Assembly (NCBI RefSeq): GCF_003436275.1
Contig: NZ_QSOP01000008.1
Coordinates: 1 to 64,000 of the forward strand
Source: Collinsella sp. TM09-10AT
GTDB lineage: Bacteria > Actinomycetota > Coriobacteriia > Coriobacteriales > Coriobacteriaceae
Length of the DNA stretch: 64,000 nucleotides
Direction: 5' to 3'
Shown here: piece by piece, positions 25,860-33,712 of the stretch
How positions within the stretch are numbered: the stretch's first letter is position 1
How the letters are laid out: the number at the start of each line of letters is the position of its first letter
Translations under genes and position numbers: made by a program
The notes under the pieces: model-generated
What the model saw: only the letters and a program-made list of their open reading frames with translations
What the model was told of the DNA's origin: nothing
Database searches by the model: none

Positions 25860-27143
25860 ATGCTTGATATCAAGTTTGTTCGCGAGAACCCCGATGCCAT
25901 CGATGTCGCCATGGCTAACCGCCAGACGTCTTGGGATCGCGAGAAGTTCTTTGAGCTCGACGACGAGCGTCGTGCCGTCATCACCGAGGTTGAGGAACTT
26001 CAAGCCACGCGCAATGCCGAGTCCAAGAAGATCGGCGCCCTGATGAAGGAGGGCAAGAAGGACGAGGCCGAGGCCGCCAAGGAGGCCGTGCGCGCCGTCA
26101 ACGAGAAGATTGACGGTCTGGCCGAGCGCCGCACCGCCCTCGAGCAGGAGCAGTACGACTTCATGGCTCACCTGCCCAACATTCCTTGCGAGGCCACGCC
26201 GTACGGCAAGGACGAGGACGAGAACATCGAGCGCCGTCGTTGGGGCACCCCGCGCGAGTTCGACTTCGACTTTAAGCCGCACTGGGATCTGGGCACCGAC
26301 CTCGACATCCTTGACTTCGAGCGCGGCAACAAGCTCTCCGGCAGCCGCTTCACCGTTCTCGGTGGCGCCGGCGCCCGTCTTGAGCGCGCCCTCATCAACT
26401 TCTTCCTCGATACGCACACCAGCCGTGGTTTTAAGGAGTGGTGGCCGCCCATCGTCGTCAAGCGTCAGACCATGTTCGGCACGGGCCAGCTGCCCAAGTT
26501 CGAGGACGACGCCTATCACGTCTCGGGCGACAACTTCCTGATCCCCACCGCCGAGGTCGTGCTCACCAACCTGCACGCCGGTGAGGTCCTCGACGCCGAT
26601 ACCCTGCCGCGCCGCTACACCGCCTTCACCCCCTGCTTCCGCGAGGAGGCCGGCTCCGCTGGTCGCGATACCCGCGGCATCATTCGCCAGCACGAGTTCG
26701 ACAAGGTCGAGATGGTCAAGTTTGCCAAGCCGGAGGAGTCCGACAAGGAGCTCGAGAGCATGACCGCCGAGGCCGAGTTCCTGCTGCAGCAGCTGGGTCT
26801 TCCGTATCGCGTGATTAGCCTGTGCACCGGCGACCTGGGCTTCTCTGCCCGTCAGACCTACGACGTCGAGGTCTGGCTGCCGAGCTACAACGCCTACAAG
26901 GAGATCAGCTCCTGCTCCAACTGCGGTGACTTCCAGGCCCGTCGCGCCAACATCAAGTATCGCGACCCCGAGAACTTCAAGGGTTCGCGCTATCTGCACA
27001 CCCTCAACGGTTCCGGTCTGCCGGCTGGCCGTACCATGGCAGCCATTCTGGAGAACTACCAGAACGCTGACGGCACCATCACGATCCCCGCGGTTCTGCG
27101 TCCCTACATGGGCGGCCTCGAGAAGATCGAGCCGGTCGCGTAG
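25860..27143 (+). CDS. serS: Seryl-tRNA synthetase
   Basis: A 427-aa class II synthetase. The N-terminal coiled-coil arm (about 30-105) binds the tRNA-Ser long arm; motif 2 ([14 protein letters not shown]) and motif 3 ([14 protein letters not shown]) are intact. The ATG at 25860 follows GGAGG by five bases; [12 protein letters not shown] is the standard N-terminus. A tRNA-Ser gene lies 4 kb downstream. No T-box leader is visible in the 110 bp upstream. Confidence 0.97.
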   Translation: MLDIKFVRENPDAIDVAMANRQTSWDREKFFELDDERRAVITEVEELQATRNAESKKIGALMKEGKKDEAEAAKEAVRAVNEKIDGLAERRTALEQEQYDFMAHLPNIPCEATPYGKDEDENIERRRWGTPREFDFDFKPHWDLGTDLDILDFERGNKLSGSRFTVLGGAGARLERALINFFLDTHTSRGFKEWWPPIVVKRQTMFGTGQLPKFEDDAYHVSGDNFLIPTAEVVLTNLHAGEVLDADTLPRRYTAFTPCFREEAGSAGRDTRGIIRQHEFDKVEMVKFAKPEESDKELESMTAEAEFLLQQLGLPYRVISLCTGDLGFSARQTYDVEVWLPSYNAYKEISSCSNCGDFQARRANIKYRDPENFKGSRYLHTLNGSGLPAGRTMAAILENYQNADGTITIPAVLRPYMGGLEKIEPVA

Positions 27144-27166
27144 ATTGGCTGCATAAGCGATTTGCT

Positions 27167-27195
27167 AGGGCACTCCTTTTTGGGGTGCCCTTTTT
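27167..27195 (+). terminator. Intrinsic terminator of serS
   Basis: A 10-bp stem (27167-27176 with 27182-27191, one G-U pair) is followed by TTTTT. Confidence 0.9.
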
Positions 27196-27251
27196 GTGTG
27201 CGGCCATACCATGCTGTGCGGACAGCTCAATAGAAAACACACGAACAACTG

Positions 27252-27281
27252 TTCTGTATACAGCCATCTACCTGCTATGCT
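27252..27281 (+). promoter_or_regulatory. Promoter-like site with palindrome CTGTATACAG
   Basis: TTCTGT (27252-27257), an 18-bp spacer and TATGCT (27276-27281) precede the 125-aa gene. A perfect 10-bp palindrome, CTGTATACAG (27254-27263), overlaps the -35 position and could be a repressor site. Confidence 0.4.
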
Positions 27282-27314
27282 TTTGCTAAATAAGAGCGAG
27301 AGAAAGGGGACGCG

Positions 27315-27692
27315 ATGGAGCTGTTTGATGATCGGGTGGTTTTGTTTGAGAGCGACGAGGGCGGGGAGTACCTGCTTGTGACGTGTGAGCCGTCTGGCAT
27401 GGGTGGCCTGGTGGTTCGACAGACGAGCGAGGGTCCGTTGACCCAATGGTGCTACGAGGAGTCGCCGCATGTGGTTGAGACGTTTGTGGCGCACGAGGGG
27501 CTTGTGGCCCTGGAGCATTTCTATGGGGTCCGGACATCTAACCAGGTTGCTCGCATGTTGAGTATCTCGTTTGCCGATTATGATTGTGCCCAGCGGGTGA
27601 GATCGCTCCTGAGGGAACTTGATGCTAAGTTTGACGTGATCGAAAAGCCAATCGATCGTACGGGGAACGACGGTATATGCGGAGCAGCATGA
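27315..27692 (+). CDS. Hypothetical protein, 125 aa
   Basis: I do not recognise this soluble acidic protein. It starts MELFDDRVVLFESDEGGEYL, has alternating beta-like segments in its first half and a helical second half (SFADYDCAQRVRSLLRELDAKF). AAAGGGG lies six bases before the ATG, and codon use resembles its neighbours, so the gene is likely real. It ends 77 bp before the first tRNA-Arg. Confidence 0.65.
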   Translation: MELFDDRVVLFESDEGGEYLLVTCEPSGMGGLVVRQTSEGPLTQWCYEESPHVVETFVAHEGLVALEHFYGVRTSNQVARMLSISFADYDCAQRVRSLLRELDAKFDVIEKPIDRTGNDGICGAA

Positions 27693-27728
27693 CAAAACTG
27701 CGTTCCACAAAAAAGTTTGAGATTGTGC

Positions 27729-27759
27729 TTGACTCCAATAAGCTAAAGTGGTTTTATAT
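27729..27759 (+). promoter_or_regulatory. Promoter of the first tRNA-Arg
   Basis: TTGACT (27729-27734) is followed by an AT-rich -10 region (TTTTATAT, 27752-27759). The exact -10 hexamer is ambiguous. Confidence 0.6.
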
Positions 27760-27769
27760 GTTTTGCGCT

Positions 27770-27846
27770 GCGGCGTTACCTCAGCTGGATAGAGGGTCTG
27801 ACTACGAATCAGAACGTCATAGGTTCGAATCCTATACGCCGCACCA
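27770..27846 (+). tRNA. tRNA-Arg (ACG), copy 1
   Basis: The cloverleaf has acceptor stem GCGGCGT/ACGCCGC, anticodon loop CTACGAA (ACG, to be read after A34 deamination) and encoded CCA. A terminator hairpin follows (27857-27885). Confidence 0.97.
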
Positions 27847-28118
27847 ATTGAACTTGAAGCCTCCGGCAACGGGGGCTTTTCTTTTTTGGAGACCAGACAG
27901 GGATTCGAACCTCGGTCGAGGCGCGAGCGTGAAGCGGACGCGGAGCGTCCGTAGCGAGCGGGCGAGCACGCCGGCAGGCGGGCGAAGCCGGCGCGGATCC
28001 GCGCAGCGGATGCGCGGAATCCTATACGCCGCACCAATTGAACTTGAAGCCTCCGGCAACGGGGGCTTTTCTTTTATGGCAACACCGCATGGATTCGAAC
28101 CTCGGTCGAGGCACGAAC
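27827..28118 (+). repeat. tRNA-Arg 3'-end duplication with antisense T-arm units
   Basis: The 59 bp at 27827-27885 recur perfectly at 28017-28075, 190 bp apart. Between them 27901-27912 is the reverse complement of the Arg T-arm (27821-27832), followed by the hairpin CGGACGC-GGA-GCGTCCG (27935-27951) and a GC-rich core nearly identical to the Leu unit. After the second terminator, 28092-28118 starts a further truncated unit with the same antisense T-arm. Confidence 0.92.
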
Positions 28119-28158
28119 AACTTAATTATCACTCCGTAAAATTTTTTCTAATTGTCGC

Positions 28159-28187
28159 TTGACCCATCGGGGGGTCGCGTGCATAAT
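28159..28187 (+). promoter_or_regulatory. Promoter of the second tRNA-Arg
   Basis: TTGACC (28159-28164), a 17-bp spacer and CATAAT (28182-28187). Confidence 0.82.
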
Positions 28188-28199
28188 AATCCGTGCGTT

Positions 28200-28276
28200 G
28201 CGGCGTTACCTCAGCTGGATAGAGGGTCTGACTACGAATCAGAACGTCATAGGTTCGAATCCTATACGCCGCACCA
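28200..28276 (+). tRNA. tRNA-Arg (ACG), copy 2
   Basis: Identical over all 77 nt to copy 1, with its own promoter and a perfect terminator hairpin at 28287-28310. This copy alone has no antisense T-arm piece downstream. Confidence 0.97.
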
Positions 28277-28394
28277 ACTGAACTTTAAAGCCTCCGGTAA
28301 CGGAGGCTTTTCTTATATCGCGATGCGTCGAAGATCGCGCCAAGCCCTCCAAATGATTAAAAATCAAATTCGATAACTTTTTTTGAAAAAATGC

Positions 28395-28423
28395 TTGACC
28401 ATTATTCAGTCCCTGTGCATAAT
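28395..28423 (+). promoter_or_regulatory. Promoter of the third tRNA-Arg
   Basis: TTGACC (28395-28400), a 17-bp spacer and CATAAT (28418-28423), the same hexamers and spacing as for copy 2. Confidence 0.82.
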
Positions 28424-28435
28424 AATCAACAAGTT

Positions 28436-28512
28436 GCGGCGTTACCTCAGCTGGATAGAGGGTCTGACTACGAATCAGAACGTCATAGGTTCGAATCCTA
28501 TACGCCGCACCA
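28436..28512 (+). tRNA. tRNA-Arg (ACG), copy 3
   Basis: Identical to copies 1 and 2, with encoded CCA. A terminator hairpin follows (28523-28531 with 28536-28544). Confidence 0.97.
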
Positions 28513-28561
28513 TTTGAGATTAAAGCTCCCGGCAACGGGGGCTTTTCTTTTACGTAAACAC

Positions 28562-28608
28562 CGCATTGATTCGAACCTCGGTCGAGGCGCTGGCGTAAAG
28601 CGGACGAT
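28562..28608 (+). repeat. Truncated antisense T-arm unit after tRNA-Arg copy 3
   Basis: The segment CGCATTGATTCGAACCTCGG and the following bases match the start of the full Arg unit at 27901, including the T-arm complement, the CCTCG..CGAGG pair and the AAGCGGACG stem arm, then break off. No 3'-end duplication follows. Confidence 0.8.
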
Positions 28609-28697
28609 TTCCTGTCGACTCGTGTAAGATTCCGAGTAGATGTCGCGACTTATTCGCGACCACTCCTTCTTCAAGCGACCGATCAGGGTGATACTTC

Positions 28698-31139
28698 GTG
28701 GCAGAGCGTCCGACATACAAGCTCAGGTTTCTCGATCCCAAAAAGCGCTTTCCGGCGATGCCCGAGCAGCCTGCGGGACGCTCATATGGCGTGGTCTGGA
28801 AACTCTTTGGCGAGGATCAGCATGAATCTTGCTATGTCGTCGAATTCGTTGGCAAAAGTCATGTGTCGCTTTTGGGCTACGTAAGCGTTTCGGGCGAGGT
28901 GTACAAGGTGGACCGCCCCGTTAGCGAGACTCCGCTGCCCAACGATCCCGACATGGAACTGGTCCTTGACGAGTCGGACTCCGGTATTGGTGAGATTGTG
29001 GTTCGGGGAGCCAACGGCACAATGCGCGCGTGCGCGCGAACCGTCGGCTCTCCCGAAGGCCCCATGCGCGAGCAGTCCGACCACGAGACATGGAATTCGA
29101 CCCGCTCCCTTCCTTACGGCGAGTTCATGGCATCGATGTTCCTGCGCTACGTGATATTCGCTGACTCCGAAAATGCCATTGCGAGCACGGCGGACGCCGG
29201 CGGACTCGACGAGGGTATGCAAAATGTTATCGACAAGATCAAGCTCGTAAAGTTGCCCGAGCCGGTCGAGGTGTTTTTGGGCTTTAACACGGCACCGCTC
29301 CCTGATGCTATCGAGACGCTGCTTTACCGCGTTGACCATGCCGAGAATCCGAGCGGTATCGAGCGCTATGCCGCCGCCCTTATGAGTGAAATTGACTTGC
29401 CCCGCTTGCGCACCATCGCCGCTAAGTCCGAGATGAGCCTGGCTCGCATCGATCGCTCAAAGCTTTTCTATCTCAATTTTGATCGCAGCCTGCTGGACCA
29501 GGACGAGATTGACATGCTGCTTGCGATCGAGTGCTGTCTCAACCGCCTCTCCGGCATCCTTGAGCGCATTGGGGCCGGATTGGTCCCCGCGGCATCCTCG
29601 CCGAGCCTTGAGGGCTGCGCGCTCTTTGATGCGTGGCATATCGCCAAGACGACCAACGATGTTCCCCGACTGCTCGATACGGTCTCAAGCGATAACCCGT
29701 GGGGCAAACCGGGGACGGTGGCGTGTCAGCCGGGCGGTGAGTGGGACGTGCGCACCCGCTTCGCGCGTATCGTCGAGACGCTCAACGTGATTACGCGGCT
29801 CGACTATACCTATCGGGCAAACGTTGCCGAGGGGATTATGCTCGTTCGGTTTGGGCACTCTGTCGTGGATGCCATGCCGCAACGTGAATACGACGCTCAA
29901 GATGACGCCTGGCGCGAGCTGGAAGAGGACACGCGTGCGATCTGGGCCGCGGAGCACGATGCGCGCGTGGCGCTCACGCTTGCGGCGGCGTGCTTTGCCG
30001 CGGGCACCTGCATCACGCGCTGCTATGTGCAGATTGCTGCTCCCGACAGTGAGCAGGGCGAGCGCGTTGTCGCAACGTATTTCTTTGGGCGCGCGGCCTA
30101 TCTGGCCGATTGCGTGCCTGTCGCCAAGGATCTTGAGAGCATGGACATGGACGATATGCCGTGCAAGCGTATGCTTGAGGCGTATGAGTCAACTGCTCCG
30201 GAGACGATTGAACCTGCGGAGGTTCATGCTCGTCCGCGTGATGACCATCGCACGCTGCCGCCGGCGCTGCGCGATCTGCTGCTTGCCGATAAGGCTGACG
30301 AGTTGGAGGTCATGGAAGAGGACGATGACCCATACGTGGCCCGTGTTGTTGAATTGCGCGAGCAGGCAAAAGTCGACCGTACAGGTGCTTTTGAAGGTTT
30401 TTCCCGTCTTGTCGAGGAGTTGGAGGCTAAGTGCGCCGTCGCCGAGCTTTTGGCGACAGGTCCGGTTCAAACGCAGTTTTGTGATAACCAGCTGGTGCGC
30501 ATGGTGCTACCGGTGTTGGAAGAAGACCGCTCTGTGCGAATCCTTCGTGCGCCCGATGCGCTGTACTTTGCCCAGCACGAGATCTGCAGCTTTTACGCCG
30601 AGCAAGAGGACTTTGAACGAGTGCTGCCCGAGGTGCGTCATCTTTACGATTCGGCGCGCTCGTCCATGCAATCGCACTTTGCGCTCATCAACGTGCTTGC
30701 GCGTCTGGAGCGCTTTGACGAGATTATCGAGGTGGCGCGCCACGGCCTACGTATTGCCAGCGATCGTTCTGCAATCGGCTACCTGTTCTATCGCTTGGCG
30801 TTTGCCTATTGGAATTGCGATCAGCTCGACCTGGCGCTGGCTTGTTACCGTCTGGTGCCGCGCGGCGAGGAGTCGGGCAGCAACGCGCTGGAAGAAATGC
30901 AGGGTCTTATGAACGAGATGGGCGTCAGCGAGCCTCCGACGTTCGAGGAAGCGGTCGAGACCATCCGCAAGGCTGGACTCGAGCTGCCGCCGGTGTCCGC
31001 CGTGACGAATCAGCTTGCCGATGCCGCTGTGCAACTGGTCGACAACGGCTTCTTTTTCCTGGCACGCGGTTGCATCTTCCAAATGTGGCGCACCATGGGC
31101 AACGACGAGCTCGGCTCCCTCAACCGCTCGCTGGGGTAG
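28698..31139 (+). CDS. Large hypothetical protein with TPR-like C-terminus
   Basis: I do not recognise this 813-aa soluble protein; no signal peptide or membrane helix is seen. The N-terminal third is beta-rich (YKLRFLDPKKRFPAMPEQP onward), the middle is helical with many acidic residues, and residues about 620-730 read as TPR-like helical hairpins (HFALINVLARLERFDEIIEV; FAYWNCDQLDLALACYRLVP). GTG at 28698 is six bases after an AGGGTGAT ribosome site. It stands alone between tRNA genes. A scaffold or stress-related role is possible but unsupported. Confidence 0.7.
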   Translation: MAERPTYKLRFLDPKKRFPAMPEQPAGRSYGVVWKLFGEDQHESCYVVEFVGKSHVSLLGYVSVSGEVYKVDRPVSETPLPNDPDMELVLDESDSGIGEIVVRGANGTMRACARTVGSPEGPMREQSDHETWNSTRSLPYGEFMASMFLRYVIFADSENAIASTADAGGLDEGMQNVIDKIKLVKLPEPVEVFLGFNTAPLPDAIETLLYRVDHAENPSGIERYAAALMSEIDLPRLRTIAAKSEMSLARIDRSKLFYLNFDRSLLDQDEIDMLLAIECCLNRLSGILERIGAGLVPAASSPSLEGCALFDAWHIAKTTNDVPRLLDTVSSDNPWGKPGTVACQPGGEWDVRTRFARIVETLNVITRLDYTYRANVAEGIMLVRFGHSVVDAMPQREYDAQDDAWRELEEDTRAIWAAEHDARVALTLAAACFAAGTCITRCYVQIAAPDSEQGERVVATYFFGRAAYLADCVPVAKDLESMDMDDMPCKRMLEAYESTAPETIEPAEVHARPRDDHRTLPPALRDLLLADKADELEVMEEDDDPYVARVVELREQAKVDRTGAFEGFSRLVEELEAKCAVAELLATGPVQTQFCDNQLVRMVLPVLEEDRSVRILRAPDALYFAQHEICSFYAEQEDFERVLPEVRHLYDSARSSMQSHFALINVLARLERFDEIIEVARHGLRIASDRSAIGYLFYRLAFAYWNCDQLDLALACYRLVPRGEESGSNALEEMQGLMNEMGVSEPPTFEEAVETIRKAGLELPPVSAVTNQLADAAVQLVDNGFFFLARGCIFQMWRTMGNDELGSLNRSLG

Positions 31140-31188
31140 GCGAAGCTTTCAAGGAGGAAAGGCTGCTAGGCAATTAGAAAATTTCCTC

Positions 31189-31217
31189 TTGCTCATCCTT
31201 GGCTGTTTGGTTACTAT
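31189..31217 (+). promoter_or_regulatory. tRNA-Ser promoter
   Basis: TTGCTC (31189-31194), a 17-bp spacer and TACTAT (31212-31217). Confidence 0.7.
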
Positions 31218-31231
31218 AGAACGGCTGTTAC

Positions 31232-31322
31232 GGAGAGCTGACCGAGAGGCCGAAGGTGCTCGCCTGCTAAGCGAGTATGCCCCAAAAGGGCATCTGGGGT
31301 TCGAATCCCCAGCTCTCCGCCA
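31232..31322 (+). tRNA. tRNA-Ser (GCT)
   Basis: A class II tRNA with acceptor stem GGAGAGC/GCTCTCC, anticodon loop CTGCTAA (GCT), a long variable arm (TATGCCC-CAAAA-GGGCAT), discriminator G and encoded CCA. Confidence 0.97.
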
Positions 31323-31336
31323 GTACGAATTTGAAG

Positions 31337-31362
31337 AAGGGTCCCATTTGGGACCCTTTTTT
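31337..31362 (+). terminator. Intrinsic terminator of tRNA-Ser
   Basis: A perfect 9-bp stem (31337-31345 with 31350-31358) with an ATTT loop is followed by a T run. Confidence 0.93.
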
Positions 31363-31377
31363 GTGCGGAGAAAGGAG

Positions 31378-31395
31378 GCTGGGGATTCGAACCCT
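31378..31395 (+). repeat. Antisense T-arm fragment after tRNA-Ser
   Basis: GCTGGGGATTCGAACCCT matches the reverse complement of the Ser T-arm (31297-31314) at 17 of 18 positions. A CTC-A7-GAG pair follows. There is no 3'-end duplication here. Confidence 0.8.
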
Positions 31396-31396
31396 C

Positions 31397-31425
31397 AAAA
31401 AAAGAGGCATCCTTTCGGACACCTC
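31397..31425 (-). terminator. Intrinsic terminator of the D,D-carboxypeptidase gene
   Basis: On the minus strand a 9-bp stem with two G-U pairs (31417-31425 with 31404-31412) and a GAAA loop is followed by seven T residues. Confidence 0.85.
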
Positions 31426-31453
31426 CTTTCAGCGAGTATATTGTTCTTCGACC

Positions 31454-32794
31454 TTACACCTCGGGCGCCTTGGCGACGGTCTCGCTTTCTGCCGTGAGTG
31501 GGCGGTTGTCGATGCGGCGGCCCAGGCGGTCGAGCTTCACGAGTAGCCACTCAATGGGATTTGGCCCTGCGCCTTCCTCGTCGGCAACCAGGTCCATGAC
31601 GGCGATCTTGGTGCCGTCCTGCTTGAGCGTAATGCTGCCCACCTTGTCGCCCACATGCACCGTGCCCGAAAGATCGTCGTAGCTAACCTTTTCGGTCACC
31701 TCGCCGGCAAGGGAAAACACGGTCGCTTGCGCCGTAGGATCGGCGAGTGTGGCGTCGATCGTCTTATCAGTCCAGTCGGTTTGACCAATGCGCGCCATAA
31801 GCGGGTTGCCGTTGGCGGTCTTTTCCTGCGTGTTGGCGATTGCGACCGTCACCTTGTGACCGTAGTACCAATTGGCAAGGATTGCGGTATCGGTAAAGCG
31901 CTGGTCGGTGGTGGTGGAGTTCAAAACGACGGTGTAGATCTCGTCGCCATCGCGGTTGTAGGCACCCGTAAAGCAATAGCCTGCATCGTCGGTAGTGCCG
32001 GTCTTGCCACCGATGTTGCCATCTTGGCCCAGCAAATAGTTATGCGTGTCCATAGAATGCGAATGGTCGGTGCCGTCGGCGCCCGTGACCTCGATCCAGG
32101 AATCCTCGCTCGCTACGACCTCGCGGATCGTGTCGTTTTTCATGGCCTCCTGCATCATCAGCGCTACGTCGTGTGCGGTTGAGTGCATATCGCCAGTCCA
32201 CTCATCAAAGTCCAGACCGTGTGGGTTCTCAAAGACCGTGCCGGTGCAGCCGAGCTTCTTAGCGCGCTCGTTCATGGCCTTCACAAATGTGGCCTCGGCG
32301 TCTTTGGTCTTAGGGTCGATCTTCTTGCCCACATATTCGGCGAGCACGATGGCGGCGTCGTTGCCCGAGGGAATCATCAGGCCGCGCAGCGCCTGCTCCA
32401 CGGTAAGCCCGTCACCTTCGAGCAAGCCGGCGGTCGAATTACCCACGGTGGCTGCGGCGTTGCTCACCGTGGCCTTCTCGTCCATCTTGCAATTCTCAAC
32501 GGTTAGGATTGCGGTCATGACTTTGGTGATCGAGGCGATTTTGACCTGCTCATCGGCGCCGCGCCCATAGTAGACGGTGCCGTCTTTGCCCATGACGAAG
32601 GCATTGGTCGCATCGATATCGGGTAGATTCTCGGCCATGATGCCGCGTGCATCGGCGGTTTTGCCGCAGACATTGTCGGTCGTGAGCACTTGGGCGCCGG
32701 CGACGGTGGGCGCGCCAGCGGTAAGGGCGATAGCGCAGACAAAGCCGGCGGCAAGCTGGGCTGAGCGCTTTGCAAAAGAGGTGAGGGACTTCAC
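31454..32794 (-). CDS. D-alanyl-D-alanine carboxypeptidase (S11 family)
   Basis: A 446-aa secreted penicillin-binding protein that trims the terminal D-Ala from peptidoglycan stem peptides. From GTG 32794 the protein starts MKSLTSFAKRSAQLAAGFVC, an ideal signal peptide with cleavage after A34. Catalytic motifs are S88-ITK91, S143-G-N145 and KTGTT. A beta-rich C-terminal domain and a final amphipathic helix (about 400-430) resemble PBP5-type anchors. The frame stays open to 32905 but without a ribosome site or a sensible leader. It is divergent from a VanRS-like two-component system, a plausible regulator. Confidence 0.93.
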   Translation of the reverse strand: MKSLTSFAKRSAQLAAGFVCAIALTAGAPTVAGAQVLTTDNVCGKTADARGIMAENLPDIDATNAFVMGKDGTVYYGRGADEQVKIASITKVMTAILTVENCKMDEKATVSNAAATVGNSTAGLLEGDGLTVEQALRGLMIPSGNDAAIVLAEYVGKKIDPKTKDAEATFVKAMNERAKKLGCTGTVFENPHGLDFDEWTGDMHSTAHDVALMMQEAMKNDTIREVVASEDSWIEVTGADGTDHSHSMDTHNYLLGQDGNIGGKTGTTDDAGYCFTGAYNRDGDEIYTVVLNSTTTDQRFTDTAILANWYYGHKVTVAIANTQEKTANGNPLMARIGQTDWTDKTIDATLADPTAQATVFSLAGEVTEKVSYDDLSGTVHVGDKVGSITLKQDGTKIAVMDLVADEEGAGPNPIEWLLVKLDRLGRRIDNRPLTAESETVAKAPEV

Positions 32795-32833
32795 AGATTT
32801 CGCTTTCGACGGGATGGTCTCTTCTGGAACTAG

Positions 32834-32839
32834 AGTATA
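32834..32839 (-). promoter_or_regulatory. Probable -10 box of the D,D-carboxypeptidase gene
   Basis: TATACT on the minus strand lies 40 bp upstream of the GTG start. Its position is a further argument against starts upstream of it. No good -35 is visible. Confidence 0.5.
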
Positions 32840-32965
32840 TCGTTTGCCGGCATCGGCGATCATCGCGTGCGTGCGTGGCCCACATCCGCGCCCGAACGGG
32901 CACAAGGGTGCTTAAGGCCGACTTAATCACCCACGCTTGTTGTGTGTGACGGGCGCCCCCTCGGG

Positions 32966-32971
32966 CATAAT
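32966..32971 (+). promoter_or_regulatory. Probable -10 box of the VanR-like regulator gene
   Basis: CATAAT lies 20 bp before the ATG, upstream of the GAGAGGAG ribosome site. The -35 is weak. Confidence 0.4.
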
Positions 32972-32991
32972 GGAGCGCGAGAGGAGTACGC

Positions 32992-33687
32992 ATGAACGAG
33001 CGCATACTGGTAGTTGATGACGAGAAGGCCATCGCCGACCTAGTTGGCATCTACCTTACAAAAGAAGGCTTTGACGTACAGGTCGCCTATAGCGGGGCCG
33101 ATGCTGCCAAGGCAATCTTGGAGCAAGAGTTCGATCTGGCGCTGCTGGATGTCATGCTGCCCGATATCGATGGCTTTGAGCTGTTGCGTACGATCCGTTC
33201 CAGCCATACCTATCCCGTGATCATGCTGACGGCGCGCGATGCCCAGCAAGACAAGATCGAGGGCCTTTCGCTTGGCGCAGACGATTACGTGGTCAAGCCG
33301 TTCCGCCCGCTGGAACTCATCGCGCGCGTTCATGCTCAGCTTCGTCGTTATACCAGCTACGGCAGCCGCGCACAGGCGGCCGAGTCGCCGATCATCCAGC
33401 TCGACGGCCTCGAGATCAACCGCGACGCCCGCTCTGTGACGGTGGACGGTGCGCCGGTGCGCCTCACGCCCATCGAGTATTCCATCTTGCTGTATCTGGC
33501 CGAGCATCGCGGCAGCGTAGTGCCCGTGGAGGACCTGTTCCGCGCGGTGTGGAACGAGGACTATATGCCCGGCTCCAACAATACGGTGATGGTGCACATT
33601 CGCCACCTGCGCGAAAAGATCGGTGACGACGCTCAAAAGCCGCGCTTTATCAAAAACGTCTGGGGCGTCGGCTACATAATCGAATAA
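32992..33687 (+). CDS. OmpR/VanR-type response regulator
   Basis: A 231-aa regulator with an N-terminal receiver (acidic pocket D9, D10; phosphoacceptor D53 in LLDVMLPD; K in VVKPF) and a C-terminal winged-helix domain ending FIKNVWGVGYIIE. GAGAGGAG precedes the ATG. The sensor kinase gene follows after 25 bp. The pair most resembles VanR/VanS-like systems and faces a D,D-carboxypeptidase gene, so cell-wall control is a reasonable inference; no D-Ala-D-Lac ligase genes are present. Confidence 0.92.
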   Translation: MNERILVVDDEKAIADLVGIYLTKEGFDVQVAYSGADAAKAILEQEFDLALLDVMLPDIDGFELLRTIRSSHTYPVIMLTARDAQQDKIEGLSLGADDYVVKPFRPLELIARVHAQLRRYTSYGSRAQAAESPIIQLDGLEINRDARSVTVDGAPVRLTPIEYSILLYLAEHRGSVVPVEDLFRAVWNEDYMPGSNNTVMVHIRHLREKIGDDAQKPRFIKNVWGVGYIIE

Positions 33688-33712
33688 CGCCTTTGATGGT
33701 GGGGAAGTGGAT

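Noticed and set aside
27677-28162. 161-aa frame across tRNA-Arg copy 1 and its repeat
   Set aside because: It translates a tRNA gene, a terminator and GC-rich hairpins.
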